From contig NZ_JACJKB010000012.1 in NCBI RefSeq assembly GCF_016900375.1, positions 1 through 64,000 of the forward strand: DNA of 64,000 bases, read 5' to 3'. Shown piece by piece: positions 26,297 through 34,002 of the stretch. The stretch is from Collinsella tanakaei (lineage in GTDB: Bacteria; Actinomycetota; Coriobacteriia; Coriobacteriales; Coriobacteriaceae). The position numbers and the translations under genes are program-made. How positions within the stretch are numbered: the stretch's first letter is position 1; each line of letters starts with the position of its first letter. The notes under the pieces are model-generated. The model saw only the letters and a list, made by a program, of their open reading frames with translations, was not told the DNA's origin and searched no databases.

Positions 26297-28177
26297 ATGC
26301 AGCTACGATTGAACAGTCTCGCGCCGCGAAGTCGAGCCATCACACTTATTGCGTCCGCACTGCTCGCCATTCCCGCTCTACCAGCGATCGCATTGGCCAC
26401 CCCAATCGTCAATGAGGGCAGCCTCGAGCCCGCAGCACCGACTGCAGTGGGCACACCTACCAAATTGGCAGCAGATGGAATCGGCCTTACGGCCTCTGAG
26501 CCCCAATATGACTATCAGGTGTACTACCTCGACGGCTTTGGAAACACCTGGTACAACAACGGAGAAGTTGCGAGATATATGTATGTCCGCACGAATAATC
26601 CGAGCGCGGACTTCGACATTTCGTTTTCCCAAAGCAAGATGGAGTATTCGTACGCCTTGCAGCCCGGATCGTTCGATGACGTGGAAGATCAAGGGCAGTC
26701 ATACAATTGCCTACGCGTCCCCGGAGGTTATGTCGTCGGCTGCTCAATTGAAACGGATGCGACAGGCCCTCAAACGCTCGAACTTTATGAACTCACCAGG
26801 ACCGACTCAGGCCATGTAACCAATAGGACGCTTGCGGCGACGTTCACGGTAAACTTTGTCGACTATAACCAAGTGCTCGATAAATGGATTGACGACACCA
26901 TTGATAGGTACACCAATCCAGGCATGAATCCCCTCGATCAAATGCAGAGCATCTCCGACGGCCTGCGGGAAGAGTTTGACTACCTACTGAACGACGACCG
27001 GCACCTCCTAAACCTAGTAACCCAGCAACCAGTCCCATTCTTCGAGTCGATGCACTGGCAATCCATGACCTCTCCCGCGGTGCTGTGTCTCATTGCCGAG
27101 CGCATCGGCGGATTTAGCGATGTTCACAATTGCTATTACGACACCGAAAACTGGGACAACATGCACTTTTGGTGCAGGGTGACCTATGAGGGCGAGCAGC
27201 ATTACTACATGGCTTGCCCGGACGTAGAAACCGGCCAGCTCGACAGGGAGTCGATCGAGACAGTTGATTTCAGCAACACGAGCTCTCCCGTATTCGCCGC
27301 TGTTCTCGACTACAAAGAAGTGGGGTCGCGAGACGACCAAACGGCCGAGCATGCAATCTCGACGGTATCCCCTAACGGCTCGGTGTACGTCGCAGGCGGA
27401 AATACCGCTGCAGCAGGCGAAACGGTCGCGGTCACGCTGACGCCCGGCGAGGACCAATCGATAGCATGGCTAATTATCAAACTGCCGGATGGAAGCGAAG
27501 TCTCTCCTACATCCGACGGCGCTAACCGCTGGACGTTCGTGATGCCCGAGAGCGATGTTACGGTGTTCGCTAAGTTCACGAATGCCGATAGCTCCTGCGA
27601 TTGCGATGGCGGCTCGAGCTGCCCGACACACAGCTTTATCGACGTGGACGCCGGGGCATGGTATCACGAGGCAGTGGATTGGGCAGTCGAAGGTGGCACC
27701 ATGAAAGGCTACTCTGGCGCACCGGTGCCGACCTTCGGACCAGAAGACACGCTGAACCGTGCGCAAGTGGCGACCATCCTCTACAACTTGGCAGGCAACC
27801 CCGATGTCGATTCGTCGCTCGTAGCGCAATTCTCTGACTGCTCGGCAGGAGAATGGTATGCAGAAGCTGTCGCTTGGAGTGTTTTCACGGGCGCTTTCTC
27901 GGGATATGAGGGAACCGATAAGTTCGGCCCAACCGACAGCATTTCTCGCGAACAGATGGCGGTCGTTCTGTGGCGTCGCGCCGGCGAGCCCATGGGCACG
28001 GGAAAGCTCGCGGACTTCCCTGACGGAAGCTCCGTCTCACCTTGGGCACGCGAAGCCATGAAGTGGGCCGTTGGCGAGGGCCTCATCACCGGCTACAGCG
28101 ACACAGGCATGCTCGCTCCCGGATCAGACCTGACGCGTGCGCAAGCAGCGGCAATCGTCATGCGCTGGACGAAGTAG
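26297..28177 (+). CDS. secreted SLH-domain protein with possible transglutaminase-like core
   Basis: The 626-aa protein starts with a signal peptide (hydrophobic ITLIASALLAIPALPAIALA near 15-34). A central domain has SPAVLCLIAERIGGFSDVHN, then MHFWCRVTYEGEQHYY and ACPD; Cys264, His290 and Asp309 would suit a transglutaminase-like triad, which is inference from pattern. A short beta domain ending in TVFAKFTN (InlB-repeat-like) follows, then three SLH repeats from about 449 to the end (FIDVDAGAWYHEAVDWAVEGG, FSDCSAGEWYAEAVAWSV, FPDGSSVSPWAREAMKWAV), which bind cell-wall polymers. Lower GC than neighbours suggests transfer. GAGGAAGGAAG precedes the ATG. Confidence 0.85.
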   Translation: MQLRLNSLAPRSRAITLIASALLAIPALPAIALATPIVNEGSLEPAAPTAVGTPTKLAADGIGLTASEPQYDYQVYYLDGFGNTWYNNGEVARYMYVRTNNPSADFDISFSQSKMEYSYALQPGSFDDVEDQGQSYNCLRVPGGYVVGCSIETDATGPQTLELYELTRTDSGHVTNRTLAATFTVNFVDYNQVLDKWIDDTIDRYTNPGMNPLDQMQSISDGLREEFDYLLNDDRHLLNLVTQQPVPFFESMHWQSMTSPAVLCLIAERIGGFSDVHNCYYDTENWDNMHFWCRVTYEGEQHYYMACPDVETGQLDRESIETVDFSNTSSPVFAAVLDYKEVGSRDDQTAEHAISTVSPNGSVYVAGGNTAAAGETVAVTLTPGEDQSIAWLIIKLPDGSEVSPTSDGANRWTFVMPESDVTVFAKFTNADSSCDCDGGSSCPTHSFIDVDAGAWYHEAVDWAVEGGTMKGYSGAPVPTFGPEDTLNRAQVATILYNLAGNPDVDSSLVAQFSDCSAGEWYAEAVAWSVFTGAFSGYEGTDKFGPTDSISREQMAVVLWRRAGEPMGTGKLADFPDGSSVSPWAREAMKWAVGEGLITGYSDTGMLAPGSDLTRAQAAAIVMRWTK

Positions 28178-28240
28178 GCATACCTTATAAAAACGCTCCG
28201 GGCACCCAAAGGGGACACCCGGCGTGTTCACGTCCGCTGG

Positions 28241-28271
28241 TGAAAGTTTGGGACCTGTCCCCAAACTTGCA
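28241..28271. repeat. 31-bp TGAAAG-family palindrome (B1)
   Basis: TGAAAGTTTGGGACC... pairs with ...TCCCCAAACTTGCA. It sits next to a terminator in the convergent gap. Same family as 44570, 44656 and 53249. Confidence 0.85.
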
Positions 28272-28305
28272 AAAAGCCGGGGCAGCGCGCTTGCGTTGCC
28301 CCGGC
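28270..28305 (-). terminator. terminator of the 28331 membrane gene
   Basis: The stem GCCGGGGCAGCGC/GCGTTGCCCCGGC (28276-28288 with 28293-28305) is followed on the transcribed strand by TTTTT, 25 bp past the stop codon. Confidence 0.85.
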
Positions 28306-28330
28306 CTTGCGTTGGCTCTGTTATGTGGAA

Positions 28331-28747
28331 CTACAGCAGTCGGTTCTTCGCGTCCTGCTTGGCGCGGATACCGCAGATGGCACCGGCCAGAGCGACGACA
28401 ACGTAAACAGCGTTGTACACCAGCGTGCTGCGATCGCCGCCCTGCATGCCCAGAGCGATCTCCGCGATGTTCAGCAGCGCGATGATGAGGCAGATCACGA
28501 TGAACGGCGTGAGCTTCGCGGGATTATTGGCACCGCGGGCACCGATAAAGCCACTCACCAGGTAGAACAGGCCGAAGACGACCATGATGACACCGCCGGC
28601 ATGAGCGGCGGCCTCGCCCGTCGCCACGCCGTCGACCTCGACGCTCGCACCCGCCACGAACATGTAAATGCCCATGCCGATGGCCAGAAGGCCGAGAAGC
28701 ATCATCAAGATAGCAACGATCTTTACGATCTTAGCCAGAGAAGACAT
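28331..28747 (-). CDS. four-span small membrane protein, unknown
   Basis: The 138-aa protein has four membrane segments, at about 5-30, 45-65, 75-95 and 106-125, and a short basic end AKQDAKNRLL. The ATG at 28747 has GAGGGGGAT 6 nt upstream; the ATG six codons earlier lies before this site. No enzymatic motif is visible. It resembles small DUF308-like or stress-membrane proteins only in topology. Confidence 0.8.
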   Translation of the reverse strand: MSSLAKIVKIVAILMMLLGLLAIGMGIYMFVAGASVEVDGVATGEAAAHAGGVIMVVFGLFYLVSGFIGARGANNPAKLTPFIVICLIIALLNIAEIALGMQGGDRSTLVYNAVYVVVALAGAICGIRAKQDAKNRLL

Positions 28748-28842
28748 GAATATCCCCCTCTTCATTCAAACTTGCCGGGCGCCGGTTTGTCCGATGCTCC
28801 CACGTCAACATATCCGAACTATTGTACCAGCGTGTGCGCAGG

Positions 28843-29013
28843 TCAGCCCCACGGATCACGCTCAAAAAGCGGCTCGGGCTCAGGGCGTCGGTCGGAATAG
28901 GGGTCGTAGCCGTCATCGTCCTCGTTCTCCGCGCGAATAAACGGGTCGCACGAGGTGTTCGCCACCTTTCGCGTGCGCTCATCCTGCTGGACGCGCTTGG
29001 TCTCCTCAGCCAT
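28843..29013 (-). CDS. small acidic protein, 56 aa
   Basis: The reading MAEETKRVQQDERTRKV... ends in FERDPWG. GGAGG lies 8 nt before the ATG, which strongly supports translation. The product is charged and disordered-looking, with a DDDGYDPYSDRRPEPEP centre and one Cys; no family is recognised. Its upstream region (29016-29067) is repeated at 30490-30539. It ends 96 bp before the four-span membrane gene on the same strand. Confidence 0.75.
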   Translation of the reverse strand: MAEETKRVQQDERTRKVANTSCDPFIRAENEDDDGYDPYSDRRPEPEPLFERDPWG

Positions 29014-29015
29014 AC

Positions 29016-29067
29016 GTTAAGCCTCCTGTCGAATACCCTCGCTTCCCCGCCCACTCTACCACGTAGG
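29016..29067. repeat. about 50-bp direct repeat, copy 1
   Basis: GTTAAGCCTCCTGTCGA...GCCCACTCTACCA matches 30490-30539 at roughly 85 percent by eye. It carries the ribosome site of the 56-aa gene. The two copies flank the AAA ATPase gene. Confidence 0.85.
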
Positions 29068-29130
29068 CATCAGGGAGTGCCTGCCCCATGCTCCCGCCAT
29101 CGTGCTCGGCAGATATCGACTCGGCGCGTG

Positions 29131-29187
29131 CTCACCTTGTTAGAATTTGCTCACTTTGTTAGAATTTGCTCAACTTGTTAGAATTCG
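29131..29187 (+). promoter_or_regulatory. three 19-bp iterated repeats forming overlapping promoters
   Basis: CTCACCTTGTTAGAATTTG, CTCACTTTGTTAGAATTTG and CTCAACTTGTTAGAATTCG lie head to tail. TTGTTA of one unit and TAGAAT of the next are 17 bp apart, the ideal -35/-10 spacing, so the array makes two overlapping promoters for the ATPase gene. Confidence 0.8.
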
Positions 29188-29207
29188 CATTCAAGATTGG
29201 CAGCACC

Positions 29208-30302
29208 GTGGCACCCAAACGCAAAAACCCTTTCAAGCCAACTGCCGGCATGAATCCTCCCGAGCTTATCGGGCGTGATTCGATTCTCGACGACTTCAGC
29301 GATGCGCTCGAAAACGGGCCCGGGTCTCCCGACCGGCTTGCGCGCATTTCTGGAATGCGCGGCGTCGGGAAGACCGTTCTGCTCAATGCGATGGGGGACA
29401 TTGCCCGTGAGCATGGCTTCCATGTTGTCGACGTTGCCTCCAACCCTGGCTTTTGCAAACGCATCCATGCGGCCCTCACTCGCACCGAACTGGCATCGCT
29501 CTCAATAACGCCAACGATCCTTGGCGTCAGCATCGGCTCAGCAGAACTCTCTAGATCGCCGACCCAGCTCGGAGAAGCCATGTTCAACGCCTCGAAACAT
29601 GGCGGCCTGCTCGTCACGCTTGACGAAATACAGGATGCCCCCCTCGACGAGCTACGGGAGCTTGGCAACGAGATACAGCTGCTCATTCGCCAGGGAGCCA
29701 ACGTCGCTTTCGCATTCGCAGGTCTGCCAACGTCCGTTGACGAGGCGGTTGGCGCCGACACGCTCACGTTCCTGCAGCGTGCAAAGCACATCGAACTCGC
29801 CAAGCTCTCCGATTATGAGGTCGGAGCATCCCTAGAGGACACCGTGCGACGAGCCGGCAAGGAGCTCGTGCACGAAGCGACGCCCCTGCTCACCAAGGCT
29901 GCTGCAGGCTATCCGTTTATGATTCAACTGGTCGGCTACTACACGTGGCAGGCATCGGAACGCCGCGGCTCAGACACCATTGACGCACAAGATGCGCGCC
30001 GCGGCGCGGAGATCGCGCGTGCCAATTTCGACACCATGGTCATCGAGCCCGCGCTCCGCCGGCTACCGCAGAAGCAAATCGAATACCTCGTCGCCATGGC
30101 GCGTTGCCCCGAACAGCCCGCGCAGACGGGCGAGGTCTCCCGCCTTATGGGGCTTTCCACCAAAGACACGAGCTCGTATCGCAAGCGCCTCATCGACGCC
30201 GCCGTCATCGAGAAAGCCGGCTACGGCAGGGTCGCCTTCGCCATCCCCTACATGCGTGAATACCTAGTCGAACACACAGACGAGCTCATCGGCGAGGCAT
30301 AG
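29208..30302 (+). CDS. AAA/ORC-like ATPase with C-terminal winged helix
   Basis: The 364-aa protein opens with a short basic segment then LIGRDSILDDFSDALENG. Walker A is GMRGVGKT (49-56) and Walker B LLVTLDEIQDA (near 138). The C-terminal 80 residues (QKQIEYLVAMARCP..., TGEVSRLMGLSTKDTSSYRKRLIDAAVIEK..., RVAFAIPYMREYL) look like a winged helix. This is the lone archaeal-ATPase/AAA_16-type family common in actinobacteria, function unknown. The GTG at 29208 lies just past the iterated promoters; an upstream TTG frame would translate the repeats. It lies between about 50-bp direct repeats next to a copied clpB tail. Confidence 0.85.
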   Translation: MAPKRKNPFKPTAGMNPPELIGRDSILDDFSDALENGPGSPDRLARISGMRGVGKTVLLNAMGDIAREHGFHVVDVASNPGFCKRIHAALTRTELASLSITPTILGVSIGSAELSRSPTQLGEAMFNASKHGGLLVTLDEIQDAPLDELRELGNEIQLLIRQGANVAFAFAGLPTSVDEAVGADTLTFLQRAKHIELAKLSDYEVGASLEDTVRRAGKELVHEATPLLTKAAAGYPFMIQLVGYYTWQASERRGSDTIDAQDARRGAEIARANFDTMVIEPALRRLPQKQIEYLVAMARCPEQPAQTGEVSRLMGLSTKDTSSYRKRLIDAAVIEKAGYGRVAFAIPYMREYLVEHTDELIGEA

Positions 30303-30371
30303 CAGAGTGCGGTGACCCCGGATCGCTCCGGAGCCGCCGCCCTTGGGAAAATAGTGCCTGCCCCTTTCCCG

Positions 30372-30488
30372 CTATTCGGGAATCTCGTAGGTCGGGACAG
30401 GCCCCGTGGCGTCGGACGCCACGTAGAACGTGCCGTCGGCGTCCACATCGACCGTGATCTGGTCGCCCCCGAGCACGCAGCCGTCGAT
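30372..30488 (-). pseudogene. copied C-terminal tail of clpB
   Basis: Reading IDGCVLGGDQITVDVD... to ...PTYEIPE and stop, this 38-codon piece matches the last residues of ClpB (IDGRVREGDQITVDVD... PTYEVPDGE, encoded near 34955-35080). Its left edge joins directly to the second about 50-bp repeat, which supplies GGAGG 7 nt before an ATC codon. It is probably a relic; translation from ATC cannot be excluded. Confidence 0.8.
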
Positions 30489-30489
30489 G

Positions 30490-30539
30490 GTTAAGCCTCC
30501 TGTCGAGCATCCTCACTTCCCGCCCACTCTACCATGTGG
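30490..30539. repeat. about 50-bp direct repeat, copy 2
   Basis: This copy of the region upstream of the 56-aa gene (29016-29067) is fused to the clpB tail fragment instead of that gene. Confidence 0.85.
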
Positions 30540-30556
30540 AAGCCAAAGAGCTCCTG

Positions 30557-30634
30557 CGTGTCGGATTGTGTCCGTGGGTTTGGTCCGCTTAGACGCCGGC
30601 AATTGGACCAAACCCACGGACACAATCCGACACG
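30557..30634. repeat. 30-bp perfect inverted repeat
   Basis: Arms 30557-30586 and 30605-30634 are perfectly complementary (CGTGTCGGATTGTGTCCGTG...) with an 18-nt loop. It follows the PTS-operon terminator. A related GGGTTTGGAC palindrome lies at 34790. Confidence 0.95.
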
Positions 30635-30637
30635 AAA

Positions 30638-30671
30638 AACGGCGGCGCGCCCCCTGCTGCGCACCGCCGTT
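30638..30671 (-). terminator. terminator of the PTS gene
   Basis: AACGGCGG...CCGCCGTT with further internal pairing is followed by TTTTT on the transcribed strand, 68 bp past the PTS stop. Confidence 0.8.
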
Positions 30672-30738
30672 ATCCATAAGGCTCGGGAGCTGTCTTCCCT
30701 TTGCCGTATCGGCTATCTGGCTATCTGGCCATCTCGCC

Positions 30739-32304
30739 CTACTCCATACCGAGCGTTTCTCGCATCTGTGTGGCGTAGTTCGAAGCCATCTGACCGTACA
30801 CGATCTGCACGCCTCCGGCCACATGCACGATGCCGCGCGCCTCGAGCTCATCGGTAAAGACCTTGTCGTCGGCAACCTTGCTGCAATCGTTCAGCTGCAG
30901 GCGCAGACGGGTGAAGCATGCCTCGGCGCTCTTGATGTTGTCGGCACCACCCACGGCCTCGATGATCAGCGGGATCAGGTTGCTCACGGGAGCCTTCTTG
31001 GCGGCCTCGCCCTCGGCGCCGGCCTCGGGAAGCTCGCGACCGGGGGTCTTCAGGTCCATCTTCTTGATGAGCACGCTGAAGACGCCGAAGTAGGTGATGA
31101 ACCAAATCGGGCCAAGAAGCAGGATCCACTGCCAACCGGAACCCTTATCAGCGCCCAGGATGCCGTTGAAGATCAGCGACAGCAGCGGTCCGCCGAACGT
31201 CGCGGAGCCAGCAACGTTGAAGTCCAGAAGGAACGTGAAGGCATACGCCAGGCCGGCCATGATCGCATGCACGAGGTAGAGCACCGGCGCGATGAACAGG
31301 AACGAGTACTCGAGCGGCTCGGTGATACCGGAGAGCACACACGGGATGACGAGCGCAATCATCAGCGCGAAGGTCTTCTTCTTGTTCTCGGGCAGCGCGG
31401 TGCGGTAGAACGCGAGCGCGGCGCCGGGCAGGCCGAACATCGCGAAGATGACCTTGCCGTTCATGACGAAGCGGCTCACGTTGATGTCAAAGGGCGTCGC
31501 CGCCGAGCCCAGGATGGCGCTGTAGATGTTGACGGCACCGGAGACGGTCTCGCCATCGATAACCTGCGTGCCGCCGAGCGACGTGAAGAAGAACGGCAGG
31601 TACACGAAGTGATGCAGGCCGAAGGGCAGCAGCAAGCGCTCGCCGGCGCCGTATACGAACGAGCCGAACACGCCGGTGGCGCGGATGAAGTCGGACAGCG
31701 CACCCAGGCCGGTCTGGATAACCGGGAACACAAGCGCCAGCACGATGGCGAGAACGCTGCAGCCCACGAGCGTCACCGCGGGAATGAAGCGCACACCGTT
31801 GAAGATGGACAGCGCCGCCGGGAGCTCGATCTTGTAGAAGCGATTATGCAGGTACGCCACGAGCGCGCCCACGACCAGGCCGCCGATAACGCCGGTGTCG
31901 AGCGTAACCGTACCCAAGATGGTGCTCTGGCCGGTAGCCAGGTTCTCGAGATCGATCGTGCCGATGGCCGTCAGGAACGTGCCCATCACGGCGTTGAGCG
32001 TCATGTAGCCGATCAGACCGCAGAGTGCCGCCGTCGCCTTCTCGCCCTTGGCAAAGCCATACGCCAGGCACACGGCAAAGATCAGCGGAATGTTGCTCAT
32101 CACCACGCCCGCGGCGGCCTTGAGAATGGCGAAGAAGATGGCGAGCACGGGAGTCCCCAGCCACGGCGCGTACTCAAGCAGCATCGGGCTCGTGAACGCA
32201 TTGCCGAATCCCTGGAGGATGCCCGCGATGGGAAGGATGAGCACGGGCGTCATCAGGACTTTGCCCAAGCGCTGGAACTTAGCCAGCAGTTCGTCTTTTG
32301 TCAT
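30739..32304 (-). CDS. PTS EIICB, alpha-glucoside or maltose type
   Basis: The 521-aa protein is a Glc-superfamily sugar permease. The EIIC part (1 to about 430) has MTPVLILPIAGILQGFG, the LPFGLHHFVYLPFFFTSLGG segment and the GITEPLEYSFLFIAPVLY signature near 320. After a Glu/Ala linker comes EIIB, with the phospho-cysteine in KSAEACFTRLRLQL. No EIIA domain is attached, so a general EIIA must serve it. The ATG at 32304 has GAGGGG upstream. It follows the GH4 gene by 62 bp, which suggests uptake of an alpha-glucoside as its 6-phosphate. Confidence 0.93.
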   Translation of the reverse strand: MTKDELLAKFQRLGKVLMTPVLILPIAGILQGFGNAFTSPMLLEYAPWLGTPVLAIFFAILKAAAGVVMSNIPLIFAVCLAYGFAKGEKATAALCGLIGYMTLNAVMGTFLTAIGTIDLENLATGQSTILGTVTLDTGVIGGLVVGALVAYLHNRFYKIELPAALSIFNGVRFIPAVTLVGCSVLAIVLALVFPVIQTGLGALSDFIRATGVFGSFVYGAGERLLLPFGLHHFVYLPFFFTSLGGTQVIDGETVSGAVNIYSAILGSAATPFDINVSRFVMNGKVIFAMFGLPGAALAFYRTALPENKKKTFALMIALVIPCVLSGITEPLEYSFLFIAPVLYLVHAIMAGLAYAFTFLLDFNVAGSATFGGPLLSLIFNGILGADKGSGWQWILLLGPIWFITYFGVFSVLIKKMDLKTPGRELPEAGAEGEAAKKAPVSNLIPLIIEAVGGADNIKSAEACFTRLRLQLNDCSKVADDKVFTDELEARGIVHVAGGVQIVYGQMASNYATQMRETLGME

Positions 32305-32366
32305 GGTCAAATCCCCTCTATCCGGAGGTGCGGCGTAACGTGCCGCACCTCCGTCGTCGGCATCGT

Positions 32367-33692
32367 CTAGTGCAGCTCGGGCCAGTAGTCCTTGTTGGCC
32401 TCGATGAGCGCGTCGAGAATCTTGCGGGCCTTCTTGGCATCGCCCACCAGACGATTGAGGGTCAGTGCCTGCAGGGCCTTCTCGTAGGAGCCCTCCATCC
32501 ACGCCTCAACGGTCAGGCGCTCATAAGCGTACTGGTTCTCCATGAGGCCGCGATAGAAGGTACCGATCTTGCCCACGGCATACGGGTCGGGACCGTTCTT
32601 GCCAACGCTCGCAGCGACCTCGACCATGGCATCGTCGGGCATGCCCTCGATGATGCCGTCGTTGCGGACCATCACGATGAACGTCTTGCGGGTGTTGCGG
32701 TAGATAGCGGAGGACACCTCGACGATCATGTCGCCATGCGCGTCGTTCTGCACGACCGAGGAACCCTTGGCGGTTCCGGCCTCGGCAACACGGCGGCACT
32801 CGGTGAACACGCGCTTCTCGCGGCCGTTCATGACCTCGTCGGAGCGGGTGTAGTTGGGATCGAGGTGCGCCAGCTTGTACTCCGGATACAGGTAGTACTG
32901 CAGATAGGTGTTGGGCAGGTACTCGGGGAAGTCCTCGAGCATGTCCTTGACCATGGCGTAGGTGTCGAGCCACGACTGGTCGCGCTGCTCGGCGTCGACG
33001 GGAAGGAAGCCGTTCTTCTCGGTGTACTCCTTGACGAGCGGCACGAGGTCGTTGCCCTCCTCGTCGTAAAGGTGCGTAAACCAGCCGAAGTGGTTGAGGC
33101 CGAAGTACACGGGCTCGACGTTGGTCATGTCGCGATCAAGCAGGCGGCCGTAGGAGCGCAGCAGGTTGACCGGCTGATCGCAGATGTTGAGGACACGCTT
33201 CTCGTCGGGGAAGATACGATCGAGGCCATAGGCCACGATAGCGGCCGGGTTGGTGTAGTTGATGATCCACGCCTCCGGGCTGCGCTCGCGAACATCGTTC
33301 ACGATCTCGACCATGTCGCGCATGGAGCGCATGCCGTAGGCCATGCCGCCGGGGCCGACCGTCTCCTGGCCGATGATGCCCATGGACAGCGGGATCTTCT
33401 CGTCCTTGCTACGCATCTCGTAGCCGCCGGTGCGAATCTGGCACAGGGCGAAGTCGATGTCGGTGTAGGCGACGTCCTTGTCGGTGGTGTAGATGAACTC
33501 GACCTCGGGCGCCTCCTCGGCAAACAGGATCTTGCCGAACTCGCCGATGGGCTCCTGGCGCTCCGCGTCGATGTCGTAGAGGCACACGCGATTCAGCGGG
33601 AAGATATCGAGATGCTTGGTGAGGGCCTTGAGGATGCCGGGGCACCACGTCGAGCCGCCGCCGATGAGAACGATATTGAGCTTGTCTTTCAT
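32367..33692 (-). CDS. GH4 6-phospho-alpha-glucosidase
   Basis: The 441-aa protein is a family 4 glycosidase that uses NAD and Mn in a redox-elimination mechanism to cleave phosphorylated alpha-glucosides such as maltose-6'-P. The N-terminal nucleotide loop is IVLIGGGSTWCPGILKAL; the metal ligands are the Cys in LNICDQPVNLL and the His in YFGLNHFGWF. INYTNPAAIVAYG and LPNTYLQYYLYPEY are typical of the GlvA/MalH branch. The ATG at 33692 has GAGGGGAG upstream. It is first in the operon with the PTS and divergent from an RpiR regulator. Confidence 0.94.
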   Translation of the reverse strand: MKDKLNIVLIGGGSTWCPGILKALTKHLDIFPLNRVCLYDIDAERQEPIGEFGKILFAEEAPEVEFIYTTDKDVAYTDIDFALCQIRTGGYEMRSKDEKIPLSMGIIGQETVGPGGMAYGMRSMRDMVEIVNDVRERSPEAWIINYTNPAAIVAYGLDRIFPDEKRVLNICDQPVNLLRSYGRLLDRDMTNVEPVYFGLNHFGWFTHLYDEEGNDLVPLVKEYTEKNGFLPVDAEQRDQSWLDTYAMVKDMLEDFPEYLPNTYLQYYLYPEYKLAHLDPNYTRSDEVMNGREKRVFTECRRVAEAGTAKGSSVVQNDAHGDMIVEVSSAIYRNTRKTFIVMVRNDGIIEGMPDDAMVEVAASVGKNGPDPYAVGKIGTFYRGLMENQYAYERLTVEAWMEGSYEKALQALTLNRLVGDAKKARKILDALIEANKDYWPELH

Positions 33693-33849
33693 GAGAACTT
33701 CTCCCCTCACAAGGGTTGCAGTGCGTCCCAAGCGGGAACGGTGCGACTCCGCGGCTGCCGTTCTTCGTCCCCCTTCGGTGTCTCCATTGTGCATGCACGG
33801 ATGTCGGCATGAGCGTCTGAGCTGCGCAAACGGGCGTGCGACACGCGTT

Positions 33850-33899
33850 TTGCGCCGCAACACACATCTGTGTCGCGCAACACATGGGGTATTGCGCCG
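33850..33899. promoter_or_regulatory. repeat cluster in the divergent GH4/rpiR control region
   Basis: TTGCGCCG occurs at 33850 and 33892, with GCGCAACACAT and an ACACA/TGTGT inverted pair between. This is a likely regulator-binding site for the RpiR protein. The remaining 310-bp gap shows no gene. Confidence 0.5.
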
Positions 33900-34002
33900 T
33901 TAACGAACAAGATATGACCGCTTACGGACACCCTGCTGCGGCCCCATGCGGAATCATGGGATATTTGCTTGTTCGTGTAGCAAGTAGAAAGGTGTCGCGA
34001 CC

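Noticed and set aside
29131-29187. possible CRISPR-like direct repeats
   Set aside because: The 19-bp units are head to tail with no spacers and no cas genes; they fit iterated promoters instead.
30430-32370. 646-codon frame opposite the PTS gene
   Set aside because: Shadow ORF; composition is unlike a real protein and it crosses the terminator and palindrome.
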